NCBI GenBank assembly: GCA_017548565.1
Contig: JAFYZU010000050.1
Location: 62,001-126,000 of the forward strand
DNA: 64,000 nucleotides
DNA from: Treponema sp.
GTDB lineage: Bacteria > Spirochaetota > Spirochaetia > Treponematales > Treponemataceae
Direction: 5' to 3'
Numbering within the stretch: the first letter of the stretch is position 1; the number at the start of each line of letters is the position of its first letter. A model generated the notes under the pieces. The model did no database searches. It had not been told where the DNA came from and worked only from the letters and a program-made list of their open reading frames with translations. Below, one piece after another: positions 15,431 to 24,002 of the stretch. Both the position numbers and the translations under genes were made by a program.

Positions 15431-17536
15431 ATGTCAGATTCAGCTTCAACATTGAGTATTACAAAGCCTTCTAAACGAAAGAGTCTTGGAAGAAAATATG
15501 GTTTACTTACAATTCTTGCAGTTTTTGCTCTTATGGGTGTACTGTTAACTGTAGTTACATGGGGTGTTCAGAAATATTCTACTGCTTCTTATTATGACAT
15601 GTCGGAAGAGCTTGTAAACGGACGTTCTGAGGAAATAAAAAAATGGATTTCAAATTATGAAAACGACCTCAGGATTTATTCTGAAGCAGATGTTGTAAAG
15701 ACCGGAAGTGCGGACGCTGTAATTGAATGGCTCCATAATCATACAAATTTAAGGAATCCTGATTATGACTATATGTTCTTCTGTACCCCTGACGGAACCT
15801 CTTACCGCGATACAGGTCTTATCGGTAATAAAGGCGCTTTGATTGAACGTGACTATCATAAAGCAATGATGCTTGAAGGAAAGGATGTGTTTGTCGGAAA
15901 GATGGTCCTTTCAAAAACCTCAGGCCAGTATGTACTTCCTATTGCACGCCCTGCAAAAGACAGAAATGGAAAGGTATTCGGATATTTTGTCGGAATGCTT
16001 GGTGTAGGTGCAATCGGAAAAGAAATTGCTGAATTTAAAATCGGTGAAGAAGGTTATTTCTGCCTTTGTGACCGTGCCGGACAATTTGTTGCTCACCGCG
16101 ATGAAAAGATGATTATGGAAAGCATAGATCTTTATCCTGAAGTTAAGGCTATTGCACTTGAAAAGAAAACAGACAGAACTAAAATTACGATAGATCAGGT
16201 TGAATGTGAGGCATTTGTTTCGCATGTTGACGGTCCTGATATGACAACCTGTTTTATTGTTTCTTCACGACAGATTAATACTGTAACTTCAATCCTCCGT
16301 AATATAGTTGTAATTGCTTCGATTATCATTGCAATTGTAGTTTGTATAATCATTGAAGCAATTATCTTTATCATTATTGGACGTCTTCACAAGGTTAATA
16401 AACTTGTTGAAAAGCTTTCTACCGGTGATGCAGACCTTACCGTACGCCTTAAGGTTAATCGCAATGATGAAATCGGCGCACTCATTAATTCGGTAAATGC
16501 CTTCCTCGAAAAATTCCATTCAATCATGATAAATATAAAGGGATCCGAGAAAAATCTTTCGGATGGCGGTTCAACGCTTCTGGAAGAAATTTCAACTACA
16601 ACCTCTACAATTTCTCAGATGGCAAACAACATCGGTCTTGTAAATGATCAGGTTAAGACTCAGGCTCAGTCAGTTGAAAACTCAGCAAGTGCAATTACTG
16701 AAATTACAAGAAATATTGAATCGCTTGATGCAATGATTCAGGGTCAGGCTTCTTCGGTAGTACAGGCATCTGCCGCAGTAGAAGAGATGATCAGTAACAT
16801 CAATTCGGTAGATAAATCTGTAGTTAAGATGGTTGATGAATTCGGCATTCTTGAAGCAGATACACGAAACGGTATTGAAAAGAATACTTCAGTTAATAAT
16901 CTTATTCAGAGAATTGCACAGCAGTCTACTTCAATGGTAGATGCAAATACGACAATTCAGAATATTGCAGAACAGACAAACCTTCTTGCCATGAATGCGG
17001 CAATTGAAGCGGCACATGCGGGTGAAGCAGGACGCGGTTTCTCTGTAGTAGCCGATGAAATCCGTAAGCTTGCTGAAACCTCTGCAGAGCAGTCAAATAA
17101 AATCGGTGAAGAACTTACAAGCATTCAGAATGGTATTTCAGATGCAGTAGAAGCTTCTTCTGAATCTGAACGTTCTTTCCAGGCCGTTTCTTCACGTATT
17201 GCTGATACAGGAAATATTATTTCTGTAATCAAGAGCGCAATGGAAGAGCAGCAGTCAGGTTCACATCAGATTCTTGAAGCACTCCAGAACATGAATGACA
17301 GTACAACAGAGGTTCGTGGTGCTGCAGCAGAAATGACACGCGGTGGTGAAGCCATTATGCGTGATGTTTCTACACTTAAAGAAAGCATGAGCAGCATTGA
17401 AACAGCAATTTCTGAAATTCATGACGGTACTAATTATGTAAATGAAAGTACTAACAAGCTTCGTGATGTTTCCGTTTCTTTCTCAGATTCAATCAAACAG
17501 ATCAGCGACGACGTAGACAGATTCAAGGTTGATTAA
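15431..17536 (+). CDS. Methyl-accepting chemotaxis protein with dCache-type sensor
   Basis: This 701-aa receptor has a membrane segment at about 23-45 and a periplasmic domain of about 240 residues. That domain has Cache-like features: a long N-terminal helix with [14 protein letters not shown], then [18 protein letters not shown] and [24 protein letters not shown] second membrane segment (about 289-313), a HAMP domain and a long signalling coiled coil follow. The CheA/CheW contact hairpin [20 protein letters not shown] is present, along with [16 protein letters not shown]. It senses a small ligand, unknown here. The start is the ATG at 15431 preceded by AAGGGG, not the in-frame TTG 30 bases upstream. 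A DUF2974 gene follows after 15 bases. Confidence 0.92.
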   Translation: MSDSASTLSITKPSKRKSLGRKYGLLTILAVFALMGVLLTVVTWGVQKYSTASYYDMSEELVNGRSEEIKKWISNYENDLRIYSEADVVKTGSADAVIEWLHNHTNLRNPDYDYMFFCTPDGTSYRDTGLIGNKGALIERDYHKAMMLEGKDVFVGKMVLSKTSGQYVLPIARPAKDRNGKVFGYFVGMLGVGAIGKEIAEFKIGEEGYFCLCDRAGQFVAHRDEKMIMESIDLYPEVKAIALEKKTDRTKITIDQVECEAFVSHVDGPDMTTCFIVSSRQINTVTSILRNIVVIASIIIAIVVCIIIEAIIFIIIGRLHKVNKLVEKLSTGDADLTVRLKVNRNDEIGALINSVNAFLEKFHSIMINIKGSEKNLSDGGSTLLEEISTTTSTISQMANNIGLVNDQVKTQAQSVENSASAITEITRNIESLDAMIQGQASSVVQASAAVEEMISNINSVDKSVVKMVDEFGILEADTRNGIEKNTSVNNLIQRIAQQSTSMVDANTTIQNIAEQTNLLAMNAAIEAAHAGEAGRGFSVVADEIRKLAETSAEQSNKIGEELTSIQNGISDAVEASSESERSFQAVSSRIADTGNIISVIKSAMEEQQSGSHQILEALQNMNDSTTEVRGAAAEMTRGGEAIMRDVSTLKESMSSIETAISEIHDGTNYVNESTNKLRDVSVSFSDSIKQISDDVDRFKVD

Positions 17537-17551
17537 TCCGGATGGAAACAA

Positions 17552-18682
17552 ATGCATAAGACAGAATTTAATTTTTTCGATTATCTTTCGTGGAGAGGAG
17601 ACTTATCTTTTGAAAACGACCCTTTCAATGAAATAGACGGACTTATTTTATGTGCCCTTGTTTATTTTAATTTTGACGGTATTTTAACAGAAGATTTTCA
17701 TCAAAAGAAAAGTCTGAGTCAGGTTGCAGATGAGTTTGAAAATTTAAGTGATTATAAACAGCGTTGTTTTTTAGGTGCAATGATAAGTAAGGAAACGCCG
17801 CGTCTTTTACAGGAATGTGCGGTTTCCAGAAGGTTCAGTCATCTTATGACTACAGGCTATAAGGTTGTTTTTGATAAAGACAGCGAAGAACAGTTTGGTG
17901 CCCTTACATTTATTCTTGATGATAAGAAAAATACCCGCATCGTTGTTTTCAGGGGAACAGATGATTCAGTTACCGGCTGGAAAGAAGATTTTAATCTTGC
18001 ATTTAAATCAGAAATCCCATCCCAGCTTCATGCACTTGAATATCTTGAAAATGCGTATAAGGTTTTTCACGGTCAGTTTATAATTACGGGGCATTCAAAA
18101 GGCGGAAACATTGCAGTTTACAGTGCGATGAATGTCAGAAAATGGTTTTTCGGTAAAATACAAACCGTGTACAATTACGACGGACCTGGTTTTTCAGCTG
18201 ATGTTATAAAATCACAGAAATTTGCGTCAATTAAAGAAAAAATCAGAACCTTTTATCCGTCGTTCTGTATCATCGGTTCTCTTTTCTGCCATGATGATAA
18301 TTTTACAATCATAAGCAGTTCGGCTAATACTTTCATGCAGCATGATCCTTTTTCATGGAATGTTGAAAAAAAGTCCTTTGTAAAGGCAAAGGATTTTTCA
18401 AAACAGAGTTTACTTATAAGTGATGTTTCAAATAAATGGATTACTCAGCTGCCAGGTGATGAAAAAGAACGATTTATTGATACATTCTTCGGAATAGTCA
18501 ACTCTACGGGTGAGACCTGCATTAATGGTCTAGTAAAGAATATCGTTTCTACCGGAACAAAGGTTGTTGCTTCAATGGCAAAGCTTCCGTCAGATCAGCG
18601 CAGGCAGTTTACCAGCATGTTTAAGTTATTCAAGCAGTTTTGTATGGAAGGGCTTCCTCTTTTTAATAAAAATAAGAATTAA
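17552..18682 (+). CDS. DUF2974 (Mbeg1-like) alpha/beta hydrolase
   Basis: This 376-aa protein resembles the Mbeg1-like/DUF2974 family: FDYLSWRGDLSFENDPFNEIDGL at the N terminus (residues about 8-30), then TRIVVFRGTDDSVTGWKEDF and the nucleophile elbow ITGHSKGGNIAVYSAM (Ser in GHSKG, about residue 182). The fold is lipase-class-3-like, so it is probably a Ser hydrolase acting on lipids or esters in the cytoplasm; no signal peptide is seen. The substrate is unknown. It lies 15 bases after the chemoreceptor gene and is probably co-transcribed with it. The next gene has its own promoter. Confidence 0.8.
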   Translation: MHKTEFNFFDYLSWRGDLSFENDPFNEIDGLILCALVYFNFDGILTEDFHQKKSLSQVADEFENLSDYKQRCFLGAMISKETPRLLQECAVSRRFSHLMTTGYKVVFDKDSEEQFGALTFILDDKKNTRIVVFRGTDDSVTGWKEDFNLAFKSEIPSQLHALEYLENAYKVFHGQFIITGHSKGGNIAVYSAMNVRKWFFGKIQTVYNYDGPGFSADVIKSQKFASIKEKIRTFYPSFCIIGSLFCHDDNFTIISSSANTFMQHDPFSWNVEKKSFVKAKDFSKQSLLISDVSNKWITQLPGDEKERFIDTFFGIVNSTGETCINGLVKNIVSTGTKVVASMAKLPSDQRRQFTSMFKLFKQFCMEGLPLFNKNKN

Positions 18683-18706
18683 CAGTTTTTTAAATTACAA
18701 CTTTAT

Positions 18707-18735
18707 TTGTATAAAACGTGTAAATTCAGTATACT
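18707..18735 (+). promoter_or_regulatory. Promoter of the his operon, positioned for a leaderless mRNA
   Basis: TTGTAT (18707-18712), a 17-base spacer and TATACT (18730-18735) are followed by only seven bases before the ATG at 18743. The expected start site coincides with the ATG. No Shine-Dalgarno is present. Confidence 0.6.
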
Positions 18736-18742
18736 GTGTCTT

Positions 18743-20038
18743 ATGGTAATATCATCTATAGATTTGGAAAACGGACATGTAGTTCAGCTCAAAAACGGCA
18801 AGGATCTTGTTTTACAGAGGGATGACGCAGATGCCCTTATAAAGGATTTTGATTTTTATGGTGAAGTTGCAGTTATAGATCTTGATGCTGCAAAAGGTAA
18901 TATTGATTCAAAAGGATATACGGTAAACACACCTTTGTTAAAATCACTTTTGCGGAAAGGCAACGTAAGGACAGGTGGTGGAATAAGGACTGTAAAAAGG
19001 GCAAAGGAGCTTATTTCTCTTGGTGCAGAAAAAGTAATAATCGGTTCTGCAGCATGGAGTTCAGATCCTTCTAAGAGCGGTTCGGTAATAAACAAAGATT
19101 TTCTTGAAGAACTTGTAAAAGCAGTCGGTAAAGACAGAATCATAATAAGCGTTGATTCAATAAACGGAAAAATTGCAGTTAAGGGATGGACACAGACTGT
19201 TGATATTCCTCTTGTTGAAGGTGCAAAAGAAGCAGAAAAATACTGTTCTGAGCTTTTGTTTACATGCGTTGAAAAAGAAGGCTGCATGCAGGGAACTGAC
19301 ATGAATTATGTAAAGCAGCTTCGTGATGCGGTAAAGTGCCGTGTTGTTGCTGCCGGCGGTGTTTCTTCGGTAGAAGAAATTGAATTTCTCGAAAAACTTC
19401 ATTGTGATGTTCAGCTTGGAATGGCTTTATATACAAACAAGGTTTCGCTTAAGGATTCCTTCATTGCCTGTTTGAATTTTTCTAAGAGTGATATGATCCC
19501 GGTCATTGCTCAGAGCGTTAATGGGCAGGTTTTAATGCAGGGTTTTGCCAATAAGGAAGCCTTTGAAAAAACCTTTGAAACAAAACAGCTTACGTTCTGG
19601 AGCCGTTCAAGAAATGAATTGTGGACAAAGGGTATGACAAGTGGTAATTATCTTAATGTAGTAAAGCTTCGTGCGGACTGCGACAGGGATTGTGTTCTTG
19701 CAACAGTTGTTCCTGCTGGTCCTTCGTGTCATACGGGAAGCTGGACGTGCTTTAGTTCAGATCCTGACGAGCAGTCATCAATGGGAAGACTTTATGATGT
19801 AATTGCCGACAGATTTGCAAATCCGAAGCCTGGAAGTTATACTGCAACGCTTGATTCAAAACGTGTGCGCGAGAAGGTAGAGGAAGAAGCCGAAGAATTA
19901 TGTGAAGCAGAATCAAAGGAAGATGTTATCTGGGAGGCTGCTGATTTACTTTATTTTGTAAACGTTCTTCTTTATAAAGAGGGTGTTACATGGAAGGATG
20001 TTTATGATGAACTTGATAAAAGACATAAAGAAAAATAA
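18743..20038 (+). CDS. Trifunctional HisA-HisI-HisE fusion protein
   Basis: This 431-aa protein joins three histidine-pathway enzymes. Residues 1 to about 240 are a HisA-type (beta/alpha)8 barrel: SIDLENG with the catalytic Asp at 7, VIDLDAAKG, RTGGGIRT, ISVDSINGKIAVKGW with the second Asp near 138, and AAGGVSS. Residues about 245-340 are HisI (phosphoribosyl-AMP cyclohydrolase) with TFWSRSRNELWTKG, RADCDRDCVL and GPSCHTGSWTCF. Residues about 345-431 are HisE (phosphoribosyl-ATP pyrophosphatase) with KVEEEAEELCEA and EAADLLYF. Together they cover pathway steps 2, 3 and 4. HisIE fusions are common; an added HisA domain is unusual. Start is ATG 18743, not the upstream TTG. hisD follows after 32 bases. 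Confidence 0.9.
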   Translation: MVISSIDLENGHVVQLKNGKDLVLQRDDADALIKDFDFYGEVAVIDLDAAKGNIDSKGYTVNTPLLKSLLRKGNVRTGGGIRTVKRAKELISLGAEKVIIGSAAWSSDPSKSGSVINKDFLEELVKAVGKDRIIISVDSINGKIAVKGWTQTVDIPLVEGAKEAEKYCSELLFTCVEKEGCMQGTDMNYVKQLRDAVKCRVVAAGGVSSVEEIEFLEKLHCDVQLGMALYTNKVSLKDSFIACLNFSKSDMIPVIAQSVNGQVLMQGFANKEAFEKTFETKQLTFWSRSRNELWTKGMTSGNYLNVVKLRADCDRDCVLATVVPAGPSCHTGSWTCFSSDPDEQSSMGRLYDVIADRFANPKPGSYTATLDSKRVREKVEEEAEELCEAESKEDVIWEAADLLYFVNVLLYKEGVTWKDVYDELDKRHKEK

Positions 20039-20070
20039 TTGATTAGTCATACAAAAAATGGAGATTATTT

Positions 20071-21450
20071 ATGATAAAAATACAGAAATATAATGAAGTT
20101 GAACCTGATTTTTTTACAGGCCGAACCTTTGGTGAATCTAATGATGTAGTAAATTCAGTGCTTGAAGAAGTTCAGAAGCGCGGTGATGCGGCACTAAGAC
20201 TTTACGGTAATAAATTTGATGTGAGCGTTCCCCAAAATTTTGAAGTTCCTCAGGAAGAATTAAAGGCTGCGGCAGAAAAACTTAAGCTCGAAAAGCGTGA
20301 TGTTTATGATGCGATTGTTTATTCTCATGACCTTGCTTTAAAATTTGCACAGCTTCAGAGAAAATCATTTAAGGATTTTACTGAAGAGCTTGCACCCGGA
20401 CTTTTTGCATCACAGAAAACAATTCCTGTTCAGACAGCAGGTTGTTATGTTCCTGCCGGTCGTTTTCCTTTGGTTTCTACAGTAATAATGACAGTTACTC
20501 CGGCAATTGCAGCGGGTGTAAAAAATGTAATCCTTTGTACACCACCACGTGTTCATCCGGGAGACAGAATTGAAGCAGAAAAATCAGGAAAGGGTGTCAC
20601 TGGAAAAGCATTTGTCGGCGGAAAACCGTATGCAGACGAAGGAATTATGGCGGCCGCTTATATCTGCGGTGTAAATCATCTTTATGCAATCGGTGGTTCA
20701 CAGGCAATCGGTGCAATGGCTTATGGAACTGAATCGATTCCTAAGGTCGATGTTATTGTCGGTCCTGGAAATAAATTCGTTGCTTCTGCTAAAAAGGCAG
20801 TTTTTGGTGCAGTCGGAATTGATATGATTGCAGGTCCTACAGAAGTTCTTATTATTGCAGATGAGACTGCCGATCCGCGATGGGTTGCCGCAGATCTTCT
20901 TGCGCAGGCAGAACATGATGTTGTAGCACAGCCTGTACTCGTGACTGTAAGCGAAGAGTTTGCAGAGAAGGTAAGCAATGAAATAGAAAAGCAGCTTGAA
21001 ACTCTCACTACTAAGACAGTTGCAAGACAGAGTATAGATACTTTTGGAAAAATCATCCTTGCAGATTCCTTTGAGCAGGCGGTTGAGATTGCAAATAAAA
21101 AAGCACCTGAACATCTTGAACTTGCAATGAAAGAAGGAAAAGAAAGGGATGCTGTAAGCAAAAAACTATATAATTACGGTTCACTGTTTACTGGATGCAG
21201 CAGTGCAGAGGTTCTTGGTGATTATGCTGCCGGAATAAATCATACTTTACCGACTTCTTCTGCTGCAAGATATACCGGTGGCTTGAGTGTAAGGATGTTC
21301 CTTAAAACTGTAACAGAGCTTAATGCTGTTGAAGGTGCTGCCGGAACCTTGAGAAGTGCTGCTGCTGCAGGATTCCTTGGCGATGCTGAAGGACTTGCAG
21401 GACATTCGTATGCCGCAAGAATCAGAATGGAAAAGAAGGCAAAAAAATGA
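20071..21450 (+). CDS. hisD: Histidinol dehydrogenase
   Basis: This 459-aa enzyme oxidises L-histidinol to L-histidine with two NAD, the last two steps of the pathway. Motifs are PVQTAGCYVPAGRFPLVST, AIGGSQAIGAMAYGTESIPK, VGPGNKFVASAKK, the zinc ligands in LLAQAEHDV (Gln, His), EVLGDYAAGINHTLPTS (Asp) and LAGHSYAARI (His). An insertion of about 20 residues (around 165-190, Lys/Gly-rich) precedes PYADEGIMAAAYICGV, making it longer than E. coli HisD (434 aa). Its last four bases overlap the def start (ATGA). Confidence 0.95.
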   Translation: MIKIQKYNEVEPDFFTGRTFGESNDVVNSVLEEVQKRGDAALRLYGNKFDVSVPQNFEVPQEELKAAAEKLKLEKRDVYDAIVYSHDLALKFAQLQRKSFKDFTEELAPGLFASQKTIPVQTAGCYVPAGRFPLVSTVIMTVTPAIAAGVKNVILCTPPRVHPGDRIEAEKSGKGVTGKAFVGGKPYADEGIMAAAYICGVNHLYAIGGSQAIGAMAYGTESIPKVDVIVGPGNKFVASAKKAVFGAVGIDMIAGPTEVLIIADETADPRWVAADLLAQAEHDVVAQPVLVTVSEEFAEKVSNEIEKQLETLTTKTVARQSIDTFGKIILADSFEQAVEIANKKAPEHLELAMKEGKERDAVSKKLYNYGSLFTGCSSAEVLGDYAAGINHTLPTSSAARYTGGLSVRMFLKTVTELNAVEGAAGTLRSAAAAGFLGDAEGLAGHSYAARIRMEKKAKK

Positions 21451-22022
21451 TTTTAAGAGTTACTAAGCTTGGTGAAGATATATTGCGTCAGGTTGCACAG
21501 CCGGTAACGGAAGTTAATGATGAAATCCGTCAGCTTGCGCAGGATATGTTTGAAACAATGATTGAATATGACGGCGTAGGTCTTGCCTGTCCACAGGTCG
21601 GTAAAAGCCTTAGAATGTTTGTCGTCATTGCAGATGATGATGTAAAAAGGGTATTCATCAATCCACAGATAATCAAAACATCAAGCGAAGTAAGTGATTA
21701 TGATGAAGGCTGTCTGAGTATTCCGCAGGTATATGAAACAATTACAAGGCCGGTGAAGGTTACCGTTCAGGCTATGAATGAAAACGGAAAGGTTTTTACG
21801 CTTGATGCCGATGGACTTCTTGCAAGAATCATTCAGCATGAATACGATCATCTGGAAGGTATTCTTTATATTGATCGAGGTGATAAGGACTTTGCAGAAA
21901 AAACGACAGCACAGTTTAAAAAACGTCTTGAACGTTCAAAACAAAAGGAAAAAGAGAAGGCTTTGAAGGCACAGCGCATTGCAGCAAAAATTGCAGCCAA
22001 AGAAGCGAAGAAAAATAAATAA
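21447..22022 (+). CDS. def: Peptide deformylase
   Basis: This 191-aa metalloenzyme removes the N-formyl group from new proteins. All three motifs are present: GVGLACPQVG (about 43-52), EGCLSIP with the metal Cys, and QHEYDHLEG (HExxH, about 131-135). The last 25 residues are a Lys/Ala-rich tail of the kind that can contact the ribosome. The start overlaps the hisD stop by four bases, and the fmt ATG begins immediately after its stop, so def and fmt are strictly coupled. Confidence 0.95.
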   Translation: MILRVTKLGEDILRQVAQPVTEVNDEIRQLAQDMFETMIEYDGVGLACPQVGKSLRMFVVIADDDVKRVFINPQIIKTSSEVSDYDEGCLSIPQVYETITRPVKVTVQAMNENGKVFTLDADGLLARIIQHEYDHLEGILYIDRGDKDFAEKTTAQFKKRLERSKQKEKEKALKAQRIAAKIAAKEAKKNK

Positions 22023-22997
22023 ATGAAAATAATTTACGCAGGAAGTCCCATAGCGGCAAAGGAAACATTACAGATTCTCGTTGAAAATCAAAAGGCTTAT
22101 GGTTTTGAAACAGCAGGAGTTTTATCGAATCCTCCGTCTGCACAGGGACGTCATAAAGAACTTGTCAACACACCGGTTGCACAGTATGCGATCGAAAAAG
22201 GTATTCCACTGTTTACACCCGGGCATCTTGATTCGCAGGCAAGGGAACAGATTCTTCCGCTTGGAGCAGATCTTCTTGTATGTTTTGCTTATGGTCATAT
22301 TTTTGGACCAAAGTTTCTTGAAATGTTCAGAATGGGCGGAATAAATCTTCATCCTTCGTTATTACCTAAATATCGCGGATGTACACCGGTTCCTGCAGCA
22401 ATTTTAAATAGAGATAAAGAAACGGGCTTTACGGTACAGAGACTTTCGCTTAAAATGGATGAAGGAGAAATCCTTGCACAGAAAAAAGTTATCCTTAATC
22501 AAACAGAAACGGCAGATTCTCTTTTACATGATGCTGCCGTGGAAGGTGGAAAACTTATTCTTGAGCTCATAAAAAATGCATCGTTAAACGGAAATCTTGA
22601 AAAAGGGGTTTCTCAAAACGGGGATTCGTCATATACTGTACAGATAACGAAGGAAGATGCCCGCATTGACTGGAATAAGAGTGCAGTTGAAATTGAGGCA
22701 AAAGTACGTGCATATTATTCCGAACCGTGCTGCTGGACTACTGAAAAAGGACAGCCGCTGAAGATTCATAAGTCTAAGGTAATACAGAATTATAACGGAG
22801 AATATGAATCAGAACCGGTTGGAAAAGTTCTTCTATTCGATAAAAACGAAGGAATTTTTGTTAAAACAGGAAACGGTATTTTGAGTCTTTTAATCCTGCA
22901 GAAACAGGGTAAAAAGGCTATGAATTATAAAGACTTTATGAATGGTGCCAGAGATTTTACAGGTACTGTTTTAGGAGCAAATGATGGAAATTACTGA
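22023..22997 (+). CDS. fmt: Methionyl-tRNA formyltransferase
   Basis: This 324-aa enzyme formylates initiator Met-tRNA using 10-formyl-tetrahydrofolate. The catalytic centre is visible as GINLHPSLLPKYRGCTPVPAAIL (Asn and His near 109-112) and MDEGEIL with the general-base Asp. The C-terminal OB-fold tRNA-binding domain is about 205-310. It begins directly after the def stop codon and its 3' end overlaps the PASTA gene by 17 bases. Length is normal for the family. Confidence 0.94.
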   Translation: MKIIYAGSPIAAKETLQILVENQKAYGFETAGVLSNPPSAQGRHKELVNTPVAQYAIEKGIPLFTPGHLDSQAREQILPLGADLLVCFAYGHIFGPKFLEMFRMGGINLHPSLLPKYRGCTPVPAAILNRDKETGFTVQRLSLKMDEGEILAQKKVILNQTETADSLLHDAAVEGGKLILELIKNASLNGNLEKGVSQNGDSSYTVQITKEDARIDWNKSAVEIEAKVRAYYSEPCCWTTEKGQPLKIHKSKVIQNYNGEYESEPVGKVLLFDKNEGIFVKTGNGILSLLILQKQGKKAMNYKDFMNGARDFTGTVLGANDGNY

Positions 22998-24000
22998 AAA
23001 CAAAAAGAAAGAAAAAAAATCAAGGAAGCTTTCAAGAATTAATATTGAACAGAATTATGAAAAAGTTCAGTCAAATGTACCGGCTTTGTTCTGGGTATGT
23101 TTTTCTGCATTTTTAGTAATGATTGTATTCTGCTGTGGAGTTTTCTTTGCAAAGGTTAAGGGACCTGAAAAAGTCCTTGTTCCGAACGTAACAGGAATGC
23201 AGATTGAAGATGCTTTGATTGAAATGCAGGTAAACCGTCTTTATGCAAACATTACGCTTCGTTTTTCAGAGGATGGAATTCCTAAGGGAACAGTAATGGA
23301 ACAGAATCCTAAAGCAGATTCCCTCGTAAAAGCAAACCGTTATATTGATTTAGTAATCAGTCGTGGACCGGAAAAAGAGGTTGTCCAGGATGTTGTCGGA
23401 AAGCTTTATGATCAGGTTCAGTCTACAGAAAACATCATCAAGGCAGAACCTCAATATATCATCAATTCAAAACCGGCCGGAACAATCCTTGCTCAGTTTC
23501 CACGAAGCGGATATAAGGTTTCAAGTCCAGTTCAATTAATGACTGTAGTAAGCTATGGTCCTGAAGCAGAAAAAGCAAAGGTTCCTGATGTTACAGGAAT
23601 GACAGTTACAGATCTTCTTGAAGAAATGAAAAAATCAAATGTAATTTTTAATGTTTCTGCTCACTTTGCAAATGAAAATGAAGAATTCGGTAAGGTTATT
23701 ACACAGACTGTAAAACCTGAAACAATCGTTGATAAATATTCAAGAGTTGATGTTGAGCTTGCACTTCCGGAAGAATTGCAGGAGAACAACAGATTCGGTA
23801 TTTTTTCAAAGACACTCGAAGAATATCCTTTTCCGGTTGATATGAAGCTTGTTTTCAGGGCATCGGATGGAACAGAAACAGAACTGCTTTCTTTTAACCA
23901 TCCGGGTGGAAATCTGACTGTCCCTTATGTGCTTCCACAGGGAGCAACAATTCTTCTTTTTGTTCATGACAGCATAGTAGAAAAAGAAATAGTAGGATAA
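22981..24000 (+). CDS. Single-pass membrane protein with three PASTA repeats
   Basis: This 339-aa protein has a Lys-rich cytoplasmic N terminus, one membrane segment (about 35-57) and then three PASTA-like repeats. The first begins at VLVPNVTGMQIEDALIEM, the second near EVVQDVVGKLYDQV and the third at AKVPDVTGMTVTDLLEEM; a C-terminal domain of about 75 residues follows. PASTA domains bind peptidoglycan fragments or beta-lactams, usually on Ser/Thr kinases or PBPs, but no kinase or transpeptidase domain is present here. AGGAG fits the second of two tandem ATGs (22984) better. It is co-transcribed with def-fmt; a wall-sensing or wall-binding role is inferred. Confidence 0.85.
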   Translation: MMEITENKKKEKKSRKLSRINIEQNYEKVQSNVPALFWVCFSAFLVMIVFCCGVFFAKVKGPEKVLVPNVTGMQIEDALIEMQVNRLYANITLRFSEDGIPKGTVMEQNPKADSLVKANRYIDLVISRGPEKEVVQDVVGKLYDQVQSTENIIKAEPQYIINSKPAGTILAQFPRSGYKVSSPVQLMTVVSYGPEAEKAKVPDVTGMTVTDLLEEMKKSNVIFNVSAHFANENEEFGKVITQTVKPETIVDKYSRVDVELALPEELQENNRFGIFSKTLEEYPFPVDMKLVFRASDGTETELLSFNHPGGNLTVPYVLPQGATILLFVHDSIVEKEIVG

Positions 24001-24002
24001 AT

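Noticed and set aside
20698-21161. Long minus-strand open frames antisense to hisD
   Set aside because: They mirror the codon pattern of hisD, have no ribosome site and no recognisable protein; the same applies to other antisense frames, such as 33870-34226 over obg and 5525-5920.
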